From positions 62,001 to 126,000 of the forward strand of contig NZ_SGXC01000004.1 in assembly GCF_004216695.1 (NCBI RefSeq): DNA of 64,000 nt, in the 5' to 3' direction. Positions 51,856 through 59,889 of this stretch are shown here, piece after piece. Numbering within the stretch: position 1 is the stretch's first letter; each line of letters opens with the position of its first letter. The position numbers and the translations under genes are program-made. This DNA is from Pigmentiphaga kullae (GTDB lineage Bacteria > Pseudomonadota > Gammaproteobacteria > Burkholderiales > Burkholderiaceae_B). The notes beneath the pieces are model-generated. The model was not told the origin of the DNA, ran no database searches, and saw only the letters and a program-made list of their open reading frames with translations.

Positions 51856-51869
51856 CACTAATTCTAGGG
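51856..51869 (-). promoter_or_regulatory. NrdR box 2, overlapping the -10 box
   Basis: CACTA-ATTC-TAGGG is a slightly degenerate box in the same orientation as box 1. It contains the complement of the -10 hexamer TAGAAT, so repressor binding would cover the promoter. Confidence 0.7.
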
Positions 51870-51889
51870 GGGTGCAGATTGTACGGCAA
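51861..51889 (-). promoter_or_regulatory. Sigma70-type promoter of nrdAB
   Basis: On the minus strand TTGCCG (51884-51889) and TAGAAT (51861-51866) are spaced by exactly 17 bp. The -10 lies inside NrdR box 2. Confidence 0.6.
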
Positions 51890-52085
51890 GTGTCAAAATG
51901 TTGCAGGCGGAGATAATCCGGCGCTCGCATAGGTAATTCGGGCTCTATTTATTAGACAGCTAGCAACCATGCGTGTTTCACGAGGAAAGGTGCACGAGGT
52001 ACGCGTGAAATGCGGCGTTTACCGCGCGTGAAACAGCATGGGCGCCGCTGGGAGCCTGGGCGGCCGGGTTGGCGAGGGCGAGATT

Positions 52086-52664
52086 CTACAGGAGGGCCGG
52101 CAGCGCGCTCCAGCCGGTCTCCCGGCCGTAGCGAACCCAGTCGAAGGCCGGGCCGGGGTCGGTCTTGCGGCCGGGGGCGATGTGTTCGTGGCCGCGGACG
52201 GCTTCGAGTGGGTGGCGGGCGCGCAGGGCGGGAGTAAGCCAGGCCAGGGCGCGGTACTGGGCATCGGTGAAGGGCAGGGTGTCGCAGCCTTCGAGTTCGA
52301 TGCCGATGGAGAAGTCGTTGCAGCGTTCGCGGCCGGCGTAGCAGGAGATGCCGGCGTGCCAGGCCCGCCGGTCGGTGCTGGCGAACTGGACGATGGCGCC
52401 GTGGCGGTCGATCAGGAAGTGGGCCGAGACCTTCAGGCCGCGCAGGCAGTCGAACCAGGGATGGGCGTCGCAGTCGAGGGTGTTGGTGAACAGGGCCTCG
52501 ACGTAGGGGCCGCCGAATTCGCCGGGCGGCAGGCTGATGTTGTGCAGGACCAGCAGCGAGACCTCGGTGCCGGGCGGCCGCTCGTCGGTATTGGGGGAGG
52601 GGACCCGGCGCACGGCGGGGTGGTCGATCCAGCCCGCATCGTCCAGCCGCGCGGCGGTGTTCAT
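52086..52664 (-). CDS. ampD: 1,6-anhydro-N-acetylmuramyl-L-alanine amidase
   Basis: This 192-residue amidase_2 protein has zinc ligands in LVLHNIS and in RGHEHIAPGRKTDPG, and the FLIDRHGAIVQF and NDFSIGIELEG stretches typical of AmpD. It removes the peptide from anhydro-muropeptides in the cytoplasm, the step before Mpl in murein recycling, and so also controls AmpC-type induction in bacteria that have AmpR. Its ATG overlaps the stop of the preceding small gene. Confidence 0.95.
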   Translation of the reverse strand: MNTAARLDDAGWIDHPAVRRVPSPNTDERPPGTEVSLLVLHNISLPPGEFGGPYVEALFTNTLDCDAHPWFDCLRGLKVSAHFLIDRHGAIVQFASTDRRAWHAGISCYAGRERCNDFSIGIELEGCDTLPFTDAQYRALAWLTPALRARHPLEAVRGHEHIAPGRKTDPGPAFDWVRYGRETGWSALPALL

Positions 52665-52906
52665 TTGCCGGGGCCCTTCAGCGAATGGGCCAGGCTGCAA
52701 TAGTTGTAGCCCTTGCGCCGCACGGCTTCGGACGGCGGCAGGTGGATGCCGCAGTGGGCGCAGCGCACCATGCCGTCGGCCGGGAAGCGGCTGGCGTCGG
52801 CGCGGCGCGATTCGCGGCGGTGGCCCTTGACGGCGCTGCGGGCGGCGATGCGGGCCACGAGCAGCGCGGCCACGATGACGAACACCCAGAAAAGTAGCTT
52901 GCCCAT
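52661..52906 (-). CDS. PP0621-type small membrane protein with Cys ribbon
   Basis: This 81-residue protein has one N-terminal membrane helix (LLFWVFVIVAALLVARIAA) and a C-terminal domain with CAHCGIHLPPSEA and NYCSLAH, giving a Cys/His pattern like a zinc ribbon. It occurs beside ampD in many beta-proteobacteria; its function is unknown to me. Its stop overlaps the ampD start (ATGA), so the two are translationally coupled. Confidence 0.88.
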   Translation of the reverse strand: MGKLLFWVFVIVAALLVARIAARSAVKGHRRESRRADASRFPADGMVRCAHCGIHLPPSEAVRRKGYNYCSLAHSLKGPGK

Positions 52907-52927
52907 GAATGATAGGGGTCCTGGTTG

Positions 52928-53779
52928 CTAGCGGTGCAGGATGAACTCGAGCACGAACCGGGTGCCGGTGTAGGCCAGCAGCAGGAAGGCGAAGCCGACC
53001 AGCGTCCAGCGCAGCGCGATGCGGCCGCGCCAGCCCCGGACCTGGCGGCCCAGCAGCAGCATGCCGAAGGTCAGCCACGAGAGCAGGGTGAAGACCGTCT
53101 TGTGGTCCAGCGGCAGGGCGGTGCCCGACAGCGACTCGGAGATGACGATGCCGCTGATGACGGCCAGGGTCAGCAGCACGAAGCCGATCCAGATCAGCCG
53201 GAACAGCAGGCGCTCGAGCACCAGCAGGGGCGGCACGGCGTCGAACAGGCGGGCATAGACCCGGGCCGAATGCCGGGGTTGGGGCGGGTTGCTGGCCGAG
53301 ATGTCGTGCAGGCGCCGGTCGGCCGAGGCCATCAGCAGCGCGTGCAGGGCGGCGATTGTGATCATGCTGTAGGCGGCCAGCGCGATGGCCAGGTGCACGC
53401 GCAGCCAGCCGCTGTCGGCGTGGGCGATGACGCGGCCCTCGGGAAAGACCACCGGCAGCACGGTGCCGATCACGCCCAGCGGCATCAGCCAGAGCCGCAG
53501 GCCGGCGATCGCGACCCACAGGCTTTCGGCCCAGAAGACGACCAGGCCCAGCCACAGCGCGGCCGAGATGCCCAGGGCGAAGCCCAGTTTCAGGTTGCCG
53601 TCCCCCAGCATGGCCTGCTGGACCGCGAGGCCGTGCACGATCAGCACCAGCGCCAGCCCCAGGCGCTCGGCGGAGCCGGCCCGGGGTTCAGGGTGCGACG
53701 AGACGGCTCGCCACGCGAGTACCGTCAACAAGGCGTAACCGGCCGCGGCCAGTGCGTGCAATACAATTCCCATATCCAT
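52928..53779 (-). CDS. CcsA/YpjD-type integral membrane protein
   Basis: This protein of about 283 residues has around eight membrane helices and the cytochrome c assembly domain, with conserved His residues in GWLRVHLAIALAAYSMI and PLDHKTVFTLLSW. Full CcsA proteins carry a WWD haem-handling motif; it is not clear here, which fits the YpjD subgroup of unknown role, often next to ffh. Start ATG at 53779 or 53773. The divergent ffh gene begins only 23 bp away, so their promoters overlap each other's coding regions. Confidence 0.88.
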   Translation of the reverse strand: MDMGIVLHALAAAGYALLTVLAWRAVSSHPEPRAGSAERLGLALVLIVHGLAVQQAMLGDGNLKLGFALGISAALWLGLVVFWAESLWVAIAGLRLWLMPLGVIGTVLPVVFPEGRVIAHADSGWLRVHLAIALAAYSMITIAALHALLMASADRRLHDISASNPPQPRHSARVYARLFDAVPPLLVLERLLFRLIWIGFVLLTLAVISGIVISESLSGTALPLDHKTVFTLLSWLTFGMLLLGRQVRGWRGRIALRWTLVGFAFLLLAYTGTRFVLEFILHR

Positions 53780-53802
53780 GGAAGTGTAAGCGAATCCCAT
53801 TC

Positions 53803-55221
53803 ATGCTCGATAACCTTACCGCTCGCCTGTCGCGCGTCGTCAAGACCCTGAAGGGCGAAGCGCGCCTGACCGAGGCGAATACGCAGGAAATGCTGCGCGA
53901 AGTCCGTCTGGCGCTGCTGGAAGCCGACGTGTCCCTGCCGGTCGTGCGCGAGTTCGTCGCGCGGGTCAAGGAAAAGGCGCTGGGCGAGGACGTCACGGGC
54001 AGCCTGACGCCGGGCCAGGCCCTGGTGGGGGTGGTCCACAAGGAGCTGACCGCCCTCATGGGCGGCGACCTGGGGCCCCACGCCAGCGAGCTGTCGCTGG
54101 CCCAGCAGCCGCCGGCCGTGATCCTGATGGCGGGCCTGCAGGGGTCGGGCAAGACCACCACCACCGGCAAGCTGGCCCGCTGGCTGGTCGAGGGCGGCCA
54201 CGTGCAGAACGGCCGCAAGACGGGCAAGAAGAAGGTGCTGGTGGTCAGCGCCGACGTCTACCGTCCCGCCGCCATCGAGCAATTGAAGACCGTGGCCGCG
54301 CAGGCCGGCGTCGATTTCCTGCCGTCGTCCACCGACCAGGCGCCCGAGGCCATCGCCCGCAACGCGCTCGACCATGCCCGCAAGCACCACTACGACGTGC
54401 TGATCGTCGATACGGCCGGCCGGCTGGGCATCGACGAGGCGCTGATGAACGAGATCCGCGCGCTGCACGCGCTGCTCGAGCCGATCGAGACGCTGTTCGT
54501 GGTCGACGCCATGCTGGGCCAGGACGCGGTCAACGTCGCCAAGGCCTTCAACGACGCCCTGCCGCTGACCGGCGTGGTCCTGACCAAGCTGGACGGCGAT
54601 GCGCGCGGCGGCGCGGCGCTGTCGGTGCGCCACGTGACCGGCAAGCCGCTCAAGTTCGTCGGCGTGTCCGAGAAGCTGACCGGCCTCGAACCCTTCCACC
54701 CCGAGCGCATGGCGCAGCGGGTGCTGGGCATGGGCGACATCCTGTCGCTGGTGGAAGAGGCCCAGCGCGCGATCGACGTGGACGAGGCGCAGAAGCTGGC
54801 CGCCAAGCTCAAGTCGGGCGACAAGTTCGACCTGAACGATTTCCGCGCCCAGATCGCGCAGATGAAGAACCTGGGCGACATGGGCTCGCTGCTGGAGAAG
54901 CTGCCGGCGCAGTTCTCGCAGGCCGCCTCGCAAATCGACAGCAAGCAGGCCGGCAAGCAGATCCGCCGCATGGAAGGCATCCTGAACTCCATGACCGAGC
55001 TCGAGCGTGCCAAGCCCGAGCTGATCAAGGCCTCGCGCAAGCGCCGCATCGCCACCGGCGCCGGCGTGCAGGTCCAGGAGGTCAACCGCATGCTGTCGCA
55101 GTTCGAGCAGATGCAGGCCATGATGAAGCAGATGAAGAAGGGCGGCATGGCCAAGATGATGCGCGCCATGGGCGGCATGAAGGCGCTGCGCGGCATGAAG
55201 GGCTTGCCTGGACTCAAGTAA
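53803..55221 (+). CDS. ffh: Signal recognition particle protein Ffh
   Basis: This 472-residue protein has the N domain, the GTPase G domain (LQGSGKTTTTGKLA, VDTAGRLG, TKLDGDARGG) and the methionine-rich M domain (QMKKGGMAKMMRAMGG) that binds 4.5S RNA and signal sequences. It targets inner-membrane proteins to the Sec translocon. The ATG at 53803 gives the standard MLDNLTARL start. Confidence 0.97.
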   Translation: MLDNLTARLSRVVKTLKGEARLTEANTQEMLREVRLALLEADVSLPVVREFVARVKEKALGEDVTGSLTPGQALVGVVHKELTALMGGDLGPHASELSLAQQPPAVILMAGLQGSGKTTTTGKLARWLVEGGHVQNGRKTGKKKVLVVSADVYRPAAIEQLKTVAAQAGVDFLPSSTDQAPEAIARNALDHARKHHYDVLIVDTAGRLGIDEALMNEIRALHALLEPIETLFVVDAMLGQDAVNVAKAFNDALPLTGVVLTKLDGDARGGAALSVRHVTGKPLKFVGVSEKLTGLEPFHPERMAQRVLGMGDILSLVEEAQRAIDVDEAQKLAAKLKSGDKFDLNDFRAQIAQMKNLGDMGSLLEKLPAQFSQAASQIDSKQAGKQIRRMEGILNSMTELERAKPELIKASRKRRIATGAGVQVQEVNRMLSQFEQMQAMMKQMKKGGMAKMMRAMGGMKALRGMKGLPGLK

Positions 55222-55263
55222 AGCCCCGACAATCGCGGTTCCGTGGTCCCGTCTCCAGGAACG

Positions 55264-56406
55264 ATGAGCGCAGCGCCGCAGCCAGGCCGTCTAGTGTGGG
55301 ATGCCGCAACCGGCGCCGGCCGCCTGTCGGTCGAAGGCGACTGGACGCTGGCGGGCTTCGACGCCCTGCGCCGCGAGGTGGCCCGGTTCGGGGCCGGCGC
55401 CCAGGTGCGCGTACTGGACCTGGGCCGGCTGGGCGCGCTGGATACCGCGGGCGCATCGCTGCTGGTCGATCTGCTGGGCGCCGAGCGCCTGCCCGGCCTG
55501 CTGGCCGCCGGTCCGCAGGTGGACGCGTCGCGCCGCGCGCTGCTCGACACCATCATCCGCGCCCAGGGCGCGGTCCAGCAATGCAAGCCGCCCGAGCCGC
55601 CTTCGCCGGTGGCCGAACTGCTGTGCCACGTGGGCGAGGCCGGCGAGCAGTTCTGGAAGCACGGCGTGGGCCTGTGCGGGTTCATCGGCCTGACGCTCGA
55701 GAGCCTGGGCCGTTCGCTGCTGCGCCCGCGCACGTGGCGGATCACGGCCACCGTCGCCCAGATCGAGCAGATCGGGCTGAACGCCGTCCCCATCGTCGCC
55801 TTGCTGACCTTCCTGGTCGGCGCCGTCGTGGCTTTTCTGGGCGCCACGGTGCTGCGCGATTTCGGTGCCACGCTTTATACGATCAATCTGGTCGGTTTCG
55901 CCTTCCTGCGCGAGTTCGCCGTGCTCTTGACCGCCATCCTGATGGCGGGCCGGACCGCCAGCGCCTTCACCGCGCAGATCGGCTCGATGAAGGCCAACGA
56001 GGAAATCGACGCCATCCGGGCGCTGGGCCTGGATCCGATCAACATGCTGGTGCTGCCGCGCGTGCTGGCCATGCTGGTGTCGCTGCCCGTCCTGACCTTC
56101 ATGTCCATGCTGACCGGCATCGCGGGCGGCATGGTGGTCTGCGCCTGGAGCTTGGACATCCCGGCGTCGCTGTTCCTGTCCACCCTGCGCGAGAGCCTGG
56201 ACGTGCGGCATTTCTACGTGGGCATCGTCAAGGCGCCCATCCTGGCCTTCATCATCGCCGTGATCGGCTGCCTGGAAGGCTTCAAGGTCAGCGGCAGCGC
56301 CCAGTCCGTGGGCGAGCACACCACTTCCAGCGTCGTGCAGGCCATCTTCATGGTGATCCTGATCGACGCGCTGGCGGCGCTGTTCTTCATGGAGATGGGA
56401 TGGTGA
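55264..56406 (+). CDS. MlaE-type ABC permease with N-terminal STAS domain
   Basis: This 380-residue protein fuses an N-terminal STAS-like domain of about 110 residues (LDLGRLGALDTAGASLLVDLL) to an MlaE permease domain with about six hydrophobic segments and the conserved GRTASAFTAQIGSMKANEEIDAI. In the Mla pathway the STAS part is a separate protein, MlaB; fused forms are known. It should move phospholipids across the inner membrane for an MCE-type transporter. The ATPase gene overlaps it by 7 bp. Confidence 0.93.
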   Translation: MSAAPQPGRLVWDAATGAGRLSVEGDWTLAGFDALRREVARFGAGAQVRVLDLGRLGALDTAGASLLVDLLGAERLPGLLAAGPQVDASRRALLDTIIRAQGAVQQCKPPEPPSPVAELLCHVGEAGEQFWKHGVGLCGFIGLTLESLGRSLLRPRTWRITATVAQIEQIGLNAVPIVALLTFLVGAVVAFLGATVLRDFGATLYTINLVGFAFLREFAVLLTAILMAGRTASAFTAQIGSMKANEEIDAIRALGLDPINMLVLPRVLAMLVSLPVLTFMSMLTGIAGGMVVCAWSLDIPASLFLSTLRESLDVRHFYVGIVKAPILAFIIAVIGCLEGFKVSGSAQSVGEHTTSSVVQAIFMVILIDALAALFFMEMGW

Positions 56407-57194
56407 CGGCCGACGAACCCATCGTGCGCGTGCGCGGGCTGGTCAACCGCTTCGGGTCCCAGACCGTGCACGAGGGCCTGGACCTGGACATCCGCCGGGG
56501 CGAAATCCTGGGCGTGGTGGGCGGCTCGGGCTCGGGCAAATCGGTGCTGCTGCGCTCCATCGTGGGGTTGCGGCGGCCGACCGCCGGCAGCGTGCAGGTG
56601 TTCGGCCAGGTGCTGGACGAACTGTCTCCCGAGCTGCGTTCGCGCCAGGAACGGCGGATGGGCGTGCTGTTCCAGCGCGGCGCGCTGTTCTCCTCGCTGT
56701 CGGTGACCGAGAACGCGGCGCTGCCGCTGATCGAGCACGCGGGCCTGGCCCGGCCCGAGGCCGAGCGGCTGGCGCGGCTCAAGCTGGCGCTGGCGGGCCT
56801 GCCGGTCGAGGCCGGCGCCAAGTCCCCGGCCTCGCTGTCGGGCGGCATGGTCAAGCGGGCGGCGCTGGCGCGCGCCCTGGCGCTGGATCCCGACCTGCTG
56901 TTCCTGGACGAACCCACGGCGGGGCTGGATCCTATCGGCGCGGGCGCCTTCGACGACCTGATCCGCACCTTGCGGGATGCGCTGGGGCTGACCGTGTTCC
57001 TGGTCACGCACGATCTGGACACGCTCTACGCCATCTGCGACCGGGTGGCGGTGCTGTCGCAGCGCAAGGTGCTGGTGGTGGACCGGCTGGACGTGGTGGA
57101 GCGGGTCGACGATCCGTGGGTGCAGGAATATTTCCAGGGGCCGCGCGGACGCGCAGCCTCGCGGGCGGCCGAGCGGTCGCGCAAGGAGGAGTAG
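56400..57194 (+). CDS. MlaF-type ABC transporter ATP-binding protein
   Basis: This 264-residue ATPase has Walker A GGSGSGKS, the signature LSGGMVKRAALARAL, Walker B LLFLDEPTAGLD and the switch histidine in LVTHDLD. The GGMVKR form of the signature is typical of MlaF/Ttg2A proteins. It powers the lipid transporter with the STAS-permease protein. Its ATG lies inside the end of the permease gene, and the MCE gene starts directly after its stop. Confidence 0.95.
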   Translation: MVTADEPIVRVRGLVNRFGSQTVHEGLDLDIRRGEILGVVGGSGSGKSVLLRSIVGLRRPTAGSVQVFGQVLDELSPELRSRQERRMGVLFQRGALFSSLSVTENAALPLIEHAGLARPEAERLARLKLALAGLPVEAGAKSPASLSGGMVKRAALARALALDPDLLFLDEPTAGLDPIGAGAFDDLIRTLRDALGLTVFLVTHDLDTLYAICDRVAVLSQRKVLVVDRLDVVERVDDPWVQEYFQGPRGRAASRAAERSRKEE

Positions 57195-58133
57195 ATGGAA
57201 ACCCGGGCGCATCATGTCGTGATCGGCCTGTTCCTCGTCATCGCGGTGACGGGAGCCCTGCTGTTCGCGCTGTGGCTGGCCAAGAGCCACTCCGACGCCA
57301 GCGTGGCGCAGTTCGACATCGTGTTCAACGAAGCGGTCAACGGGCTGTCCGAGGGCAGCGCCGTCATGTACAGCGGCATCAAGGTGGGCGACGTGGCGCG
57401 GCTGCGGCTCGATCCCGTGGATCCGCGCAAGGTGGTGGCGCGGATCCGGATCGCCAGCGACGTGCCGGTCAAGGAAGACACGGTGGCGCGCCTGCGCCTG
57501 ACCGGCGTCACGGGCACCTCGGTGATCCAGCTCGGCAGCGGCACGCCGGAAAGCCCGCGCCTGCTGCCCAAGGGCGACGAGGTGCCGGTCATCGTGGCCC
57601 TGCCGTCGCCCATCACCCAGTTGCTGGCGGGCGGGGAGGACCTGATGCTGAACATCAACGAAATGGTGGCCAGCGCGCGCCAGATCATGTCGCCCCAGAA
57701 TGCCCGGCAGATCAGCAGCATCCTGGAACATCTCGAGCAAAGCACGGCCGAGCTGGCCGCGCAGCGGGAAAGTTTCGCGAAGCTGAGCGGGCAGCTGGGC
57801 GAGATCGGCCGGCAGACGTCCGAGGCGCTGGCCCGCGCCAACTCGCTGATGATGCATACCGACGAACTGGTGGGTTCGCACGGCAAGGAAACCATGCAGA
57901 GCGCCCAGCAGGCCATGACTTCGCTGGCCAGGGCCAGCGACAGCATCGACCGGCTGGTGCAGGAGAACCGCGGCGCGCTGGGCAGCGGCGCGCAGAGCCT
58001 GGGCGAGCTGGGCGGCGCGCTGCGCGAGATGCAGGCGACGATGGCGTCGCTGCGGGCCATCACCCGCCGCCTCGAGGACAATCCGGCCGATTACCTGCTG
58101 GGCCGCGAACAACCCAAGGAGTTCACCCCATGA
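57195..58133 (+). CDS. MCE-domain protein (MlaD/PqiB-like), periplasmic lipid-binding subunit
   Basis: This 312-residue protein has an N-terminal membrane anchor (VVIGLFLVIAVTGALLFALWL) and one MCE domain (FDIVFNEAVNGLSEGSAVMYSGIKVGDV). A long helical C-terminal tail with coiled-coil character follows (residues about 150-290). MCE proteins form hexameric rings or tubes that ferry lipids across the periplasm. The ATG abuts the ATPase stop. The long helical tail is more like PqiB or mycobacterial Mce than E. coli MlaD. Confidence 0.93.
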   Translation: METRAHHVVIGLFLVIAVTGALLFALWLAKSHSDASVAQFDIVFNEAVNGLSEGSAVMYSGIKVGDVARLRLDPVDPRKVVARIRIASDVPVKEDTVARLRLTGVTGTSVIQLGSGTPESPRLLPKGDEVPVIVALPSPITQLLAGGEDLMLNINEMVASARQIMSPQNARQISSILEHLEQSTAELAAQRESFAKLSGQLGEIGRQTSEALARANSLMMHTDELVGSHGKETMQSAQQAMTSLARASDSIDRLVQENRGALGSGAQSLGELGGALREMQATMASLRAITRRLEDNPADYLLGREQPKEFTP

Positions 58134-58762
58134 GACGCGCGGGCGCATTCATCCGTTGGGCGGGCATATCGCTGGCGGCGCTGGCTTCGGCGTGCACGCT
58201 GCTGCCGGAACAGAAGACGGTCGACATCTATCGCCTGCCGTCCGCGCAGGCGGCGGCTTCCCAGGGCCAGGCCCAGGCCTGGTCGCTGCGCATCCGCAGC
58301 CCGCATGCCGATGCCACCCTGGATAGCGCGCGCATCGCGGTCATCGTCCAGGGAGACCAGATCAGCACCTATGGCGGGGCACGCTGGACCGATGCGCCGC
58401 CGGCGCTGCTGCGCGCCCGCCTGGCCCAGGCCTTCAGGTTGGACGGCCGCGTCGCGTCGGTGTCGACCACCGACAGCAACGTGCGCGCGGACCTGGAGCT
58501 GGACAGCGACCTGCGGGCCTTCCAGAGCGAATACCGAGGTTCGGTGCCTTATGCGGTGGTCAGCCTGGACGTGCGGCTGATCTCGACTTCGACGCGGCGC
58601 GTGGTGGCCTCGCGCAGCTTCGAGATGGCGCAGCCGGCCGACGGTGTCGAGGTGCCCGCCGTGGTGTCGGCCTTCGGCCTGGCCAGCGATGCGCTGGCCG
58701 CGCAGGTGGTCCGGTGGGCGGTGGAGCAGGGTGCCGCGGCTCAGTCCGGCAAGCCGGAGTAG
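58130..58762 (+). CDS. ABC-type transport auxiliary lipoprotein (PqiC/LprK-like)
   Basis: This 210-residue lipoprotein has a signal peptide with the lipobox LASAC and the ABC_trans_aux pattern (YRLPSAQ, the RIAVIVQGDQISTYGGARW stretch and RLAQAFRLDG). Such lipoproteins sit in the outer membrane and partner MCE proteins, as PqiC does PqiB. It overlaps the MCE gene by 4 bp and ends the four-gene transporter operon. This partner distinguishes the system from the classical MlaFEDCB set, which ends in MlaC and MlaB. Confidence 0.9.
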   Translation: MRRAGAFIRWAGISLAALASACTLLPEQKTVDIYRLPSAQAAASQGQAQAWSLRIRSPHADATLDSARIAVIVQGDQISTYGGARWTDAPPALLRARLAQAFRLDGRVASVSTTDSNVRADLELDSDLRAFQSEYRGSVPYAVVSLDVRLISTSTRRVVASRSFEMAQPADGVEVPAVVSAFGLASDALAAQVVRWAVEQGAAAQSGKPE

Positions 58763-58804
58763 TCGCCACCCGTACCGGGATTGTGAATGTTCCTTTTTGT
58801 GGAT

Positions 58805-58828
58805 ACCATCAACTATATGGTTGATGGT
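58805..58828. promoter_or_regulatory. Long perfect inverted repeat upstream of an orphan TctC gene
   Basis: ACCATCAAC and GTTGATGGT are perfect 9-bp arms around TATATG; the symmetry extends to 12 bp (58802-58831) with one mismatch. It lies 60 bp before the TctC start and looks like an operator for a dimeric regulator not present nearby. Confidence 0.6.
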
Positions 58829-58887
58829 GTCAATCATATCCAGGTGCCCGCCCGTGGCGCCGATGACCACATACAAGGAGACGTTCG

Positions 58888-59883
58888 ATGATCGTTCTGG
58901 AAAGGGTGGGGCGCAGGGTCGGCGGGGTGTTCTGCATGGCGGCCGCGGCGTGGGCCGGAGGCTGCGCCTGGGCCGCCGAACCGCCCGCGGCGGGATTTCC
59001 GGGGCGCACGGTCCAGGTGATCGTGCCCTATCCGCCGGGTGGCCTGACCGACGGGCTGGTCAGGCAACTGGCGGCCGAACTGGGCCAGGCATGGAAGCAG
59101 AGCGTGGTGGTGGAAAACCGGGGCGGCGGCGGTACGACCATAGGCACCGCGCAGGTGGCCCGTGCCCAGCCCGACGGCCATACCCTGCTGTTCACCAGCA
59201 CGGGCCTGGTCACCAACCAGATCCTGATGAAGTCGCTGCCCTACGAGGCGGACGCGCTGTCGCCCGTGGCGATGGGCGGCACCGCGCCCAACGTGCTGTA
59301 TGTGCGGCCAGGGCTGCCGGTGCAGTCGGTGGCCGAGCTGGTGGCCTATGCGAAGGCGCGGCCGGGCGAGGTGAAGTTCGCCTCGACCGGAAACGGTTCG
59401 AGCCCGCACCTGACGGCCGAGCTGCTTGCGGCCCGCGCGGGCATCTCCATCCTGCACGTGCCCTACAAGGGGGCGGGGCCGGCCCTGACCGATCTGCTGG
59501 CGGGCCACGTCGATGCCATGTTCCATTTTCCCGCCTCGCTTGCCCTGGCCAAGCAGGGCAAGCTGCGCGCGCTGGCGGTGGCCGCCGACGAGCGCCTGGC
59601 CGACGCGCCGGACCTGCCCACCGTGGTGCAGGCGGGCGTGCCGGGCGTGGTGTCCGGGAGCTGGTTCGGGTTTTTCGTGCCGTCCGCGACGCCGGCGGCG
59701 ATCCAGGACAGGATCCATGACGACGTGGCGCAGGCGCTGAAGGCGCCGGCGGTGCGGCGCTACATGCAGGAATCGGGGCTGGTATCTCCGCCCATGTCGC
59801 GCGCCCGGTTCTCGGCCTTCATCGCGCACGAACGCGACAAGTGGGCCGAGGTGATACGGACGCGCAACATCCGGCTGGAATAG
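58888..59883 (+). CDS. Tripartite tricarboxylate transporter substrate-binding protein (TctC/Bug family), orphan
   Basis: This 331-residue protein has a signal peptide ending in AWAAEPP, then the Bug pattern VIVPYPPGGLTDGLVRQL, ENRGGGGTTIG and QPDGHTLLFTS. It lies alone between the MCE operon and the convergent proS, with no enzyme or membrane transporter gene beside it. The ligand is unknown. The strong inverted repeat upstream suggests a specific regulator elsewhere in the genome. Confidence 0.92.
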   Translation: MIVLERVGRRVGGVFCMAAAAWAGGCAWAAEPPAAGFPGRTVQVIVPYPPGGLTDGLVRQLAAELGQAWKQSVVVENRGGGGTTIGTAQVARAQPDGHTLLFTSTGLVTNQILMKSLPYEADALSPVAMGGTAPNVLYVRPGLPVQSVAELVAYAKARPGEVKFASTGNGSSPHLTAELLAARAGISILHVPYKGAGPALTDLLAGHVDAMFHFPASLALAKQGKLRALAVAADERLADAPDLPTVVQAGVPGVVSGSWFGFFVPSATPAAIQDRIHDDVAQALKAPAVRRYMQESGLVSPPMSRARFSAFIAHERDKWAEVIRTRNIRLE

Positions 59884-59889
59884 CGGCGG

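Larger units (their letters stand above)
51619..52085. other. 467-bp intergenic region upstream of nrdA
   Basis: It holds the nrdAB promoter, both NrdR boxes and an untranslated leader of about 240 bp. No gene is supported. The part beyond 51900, up to the ampD stop at 52086, shows nothing I can identify. Confidence 0.6.
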
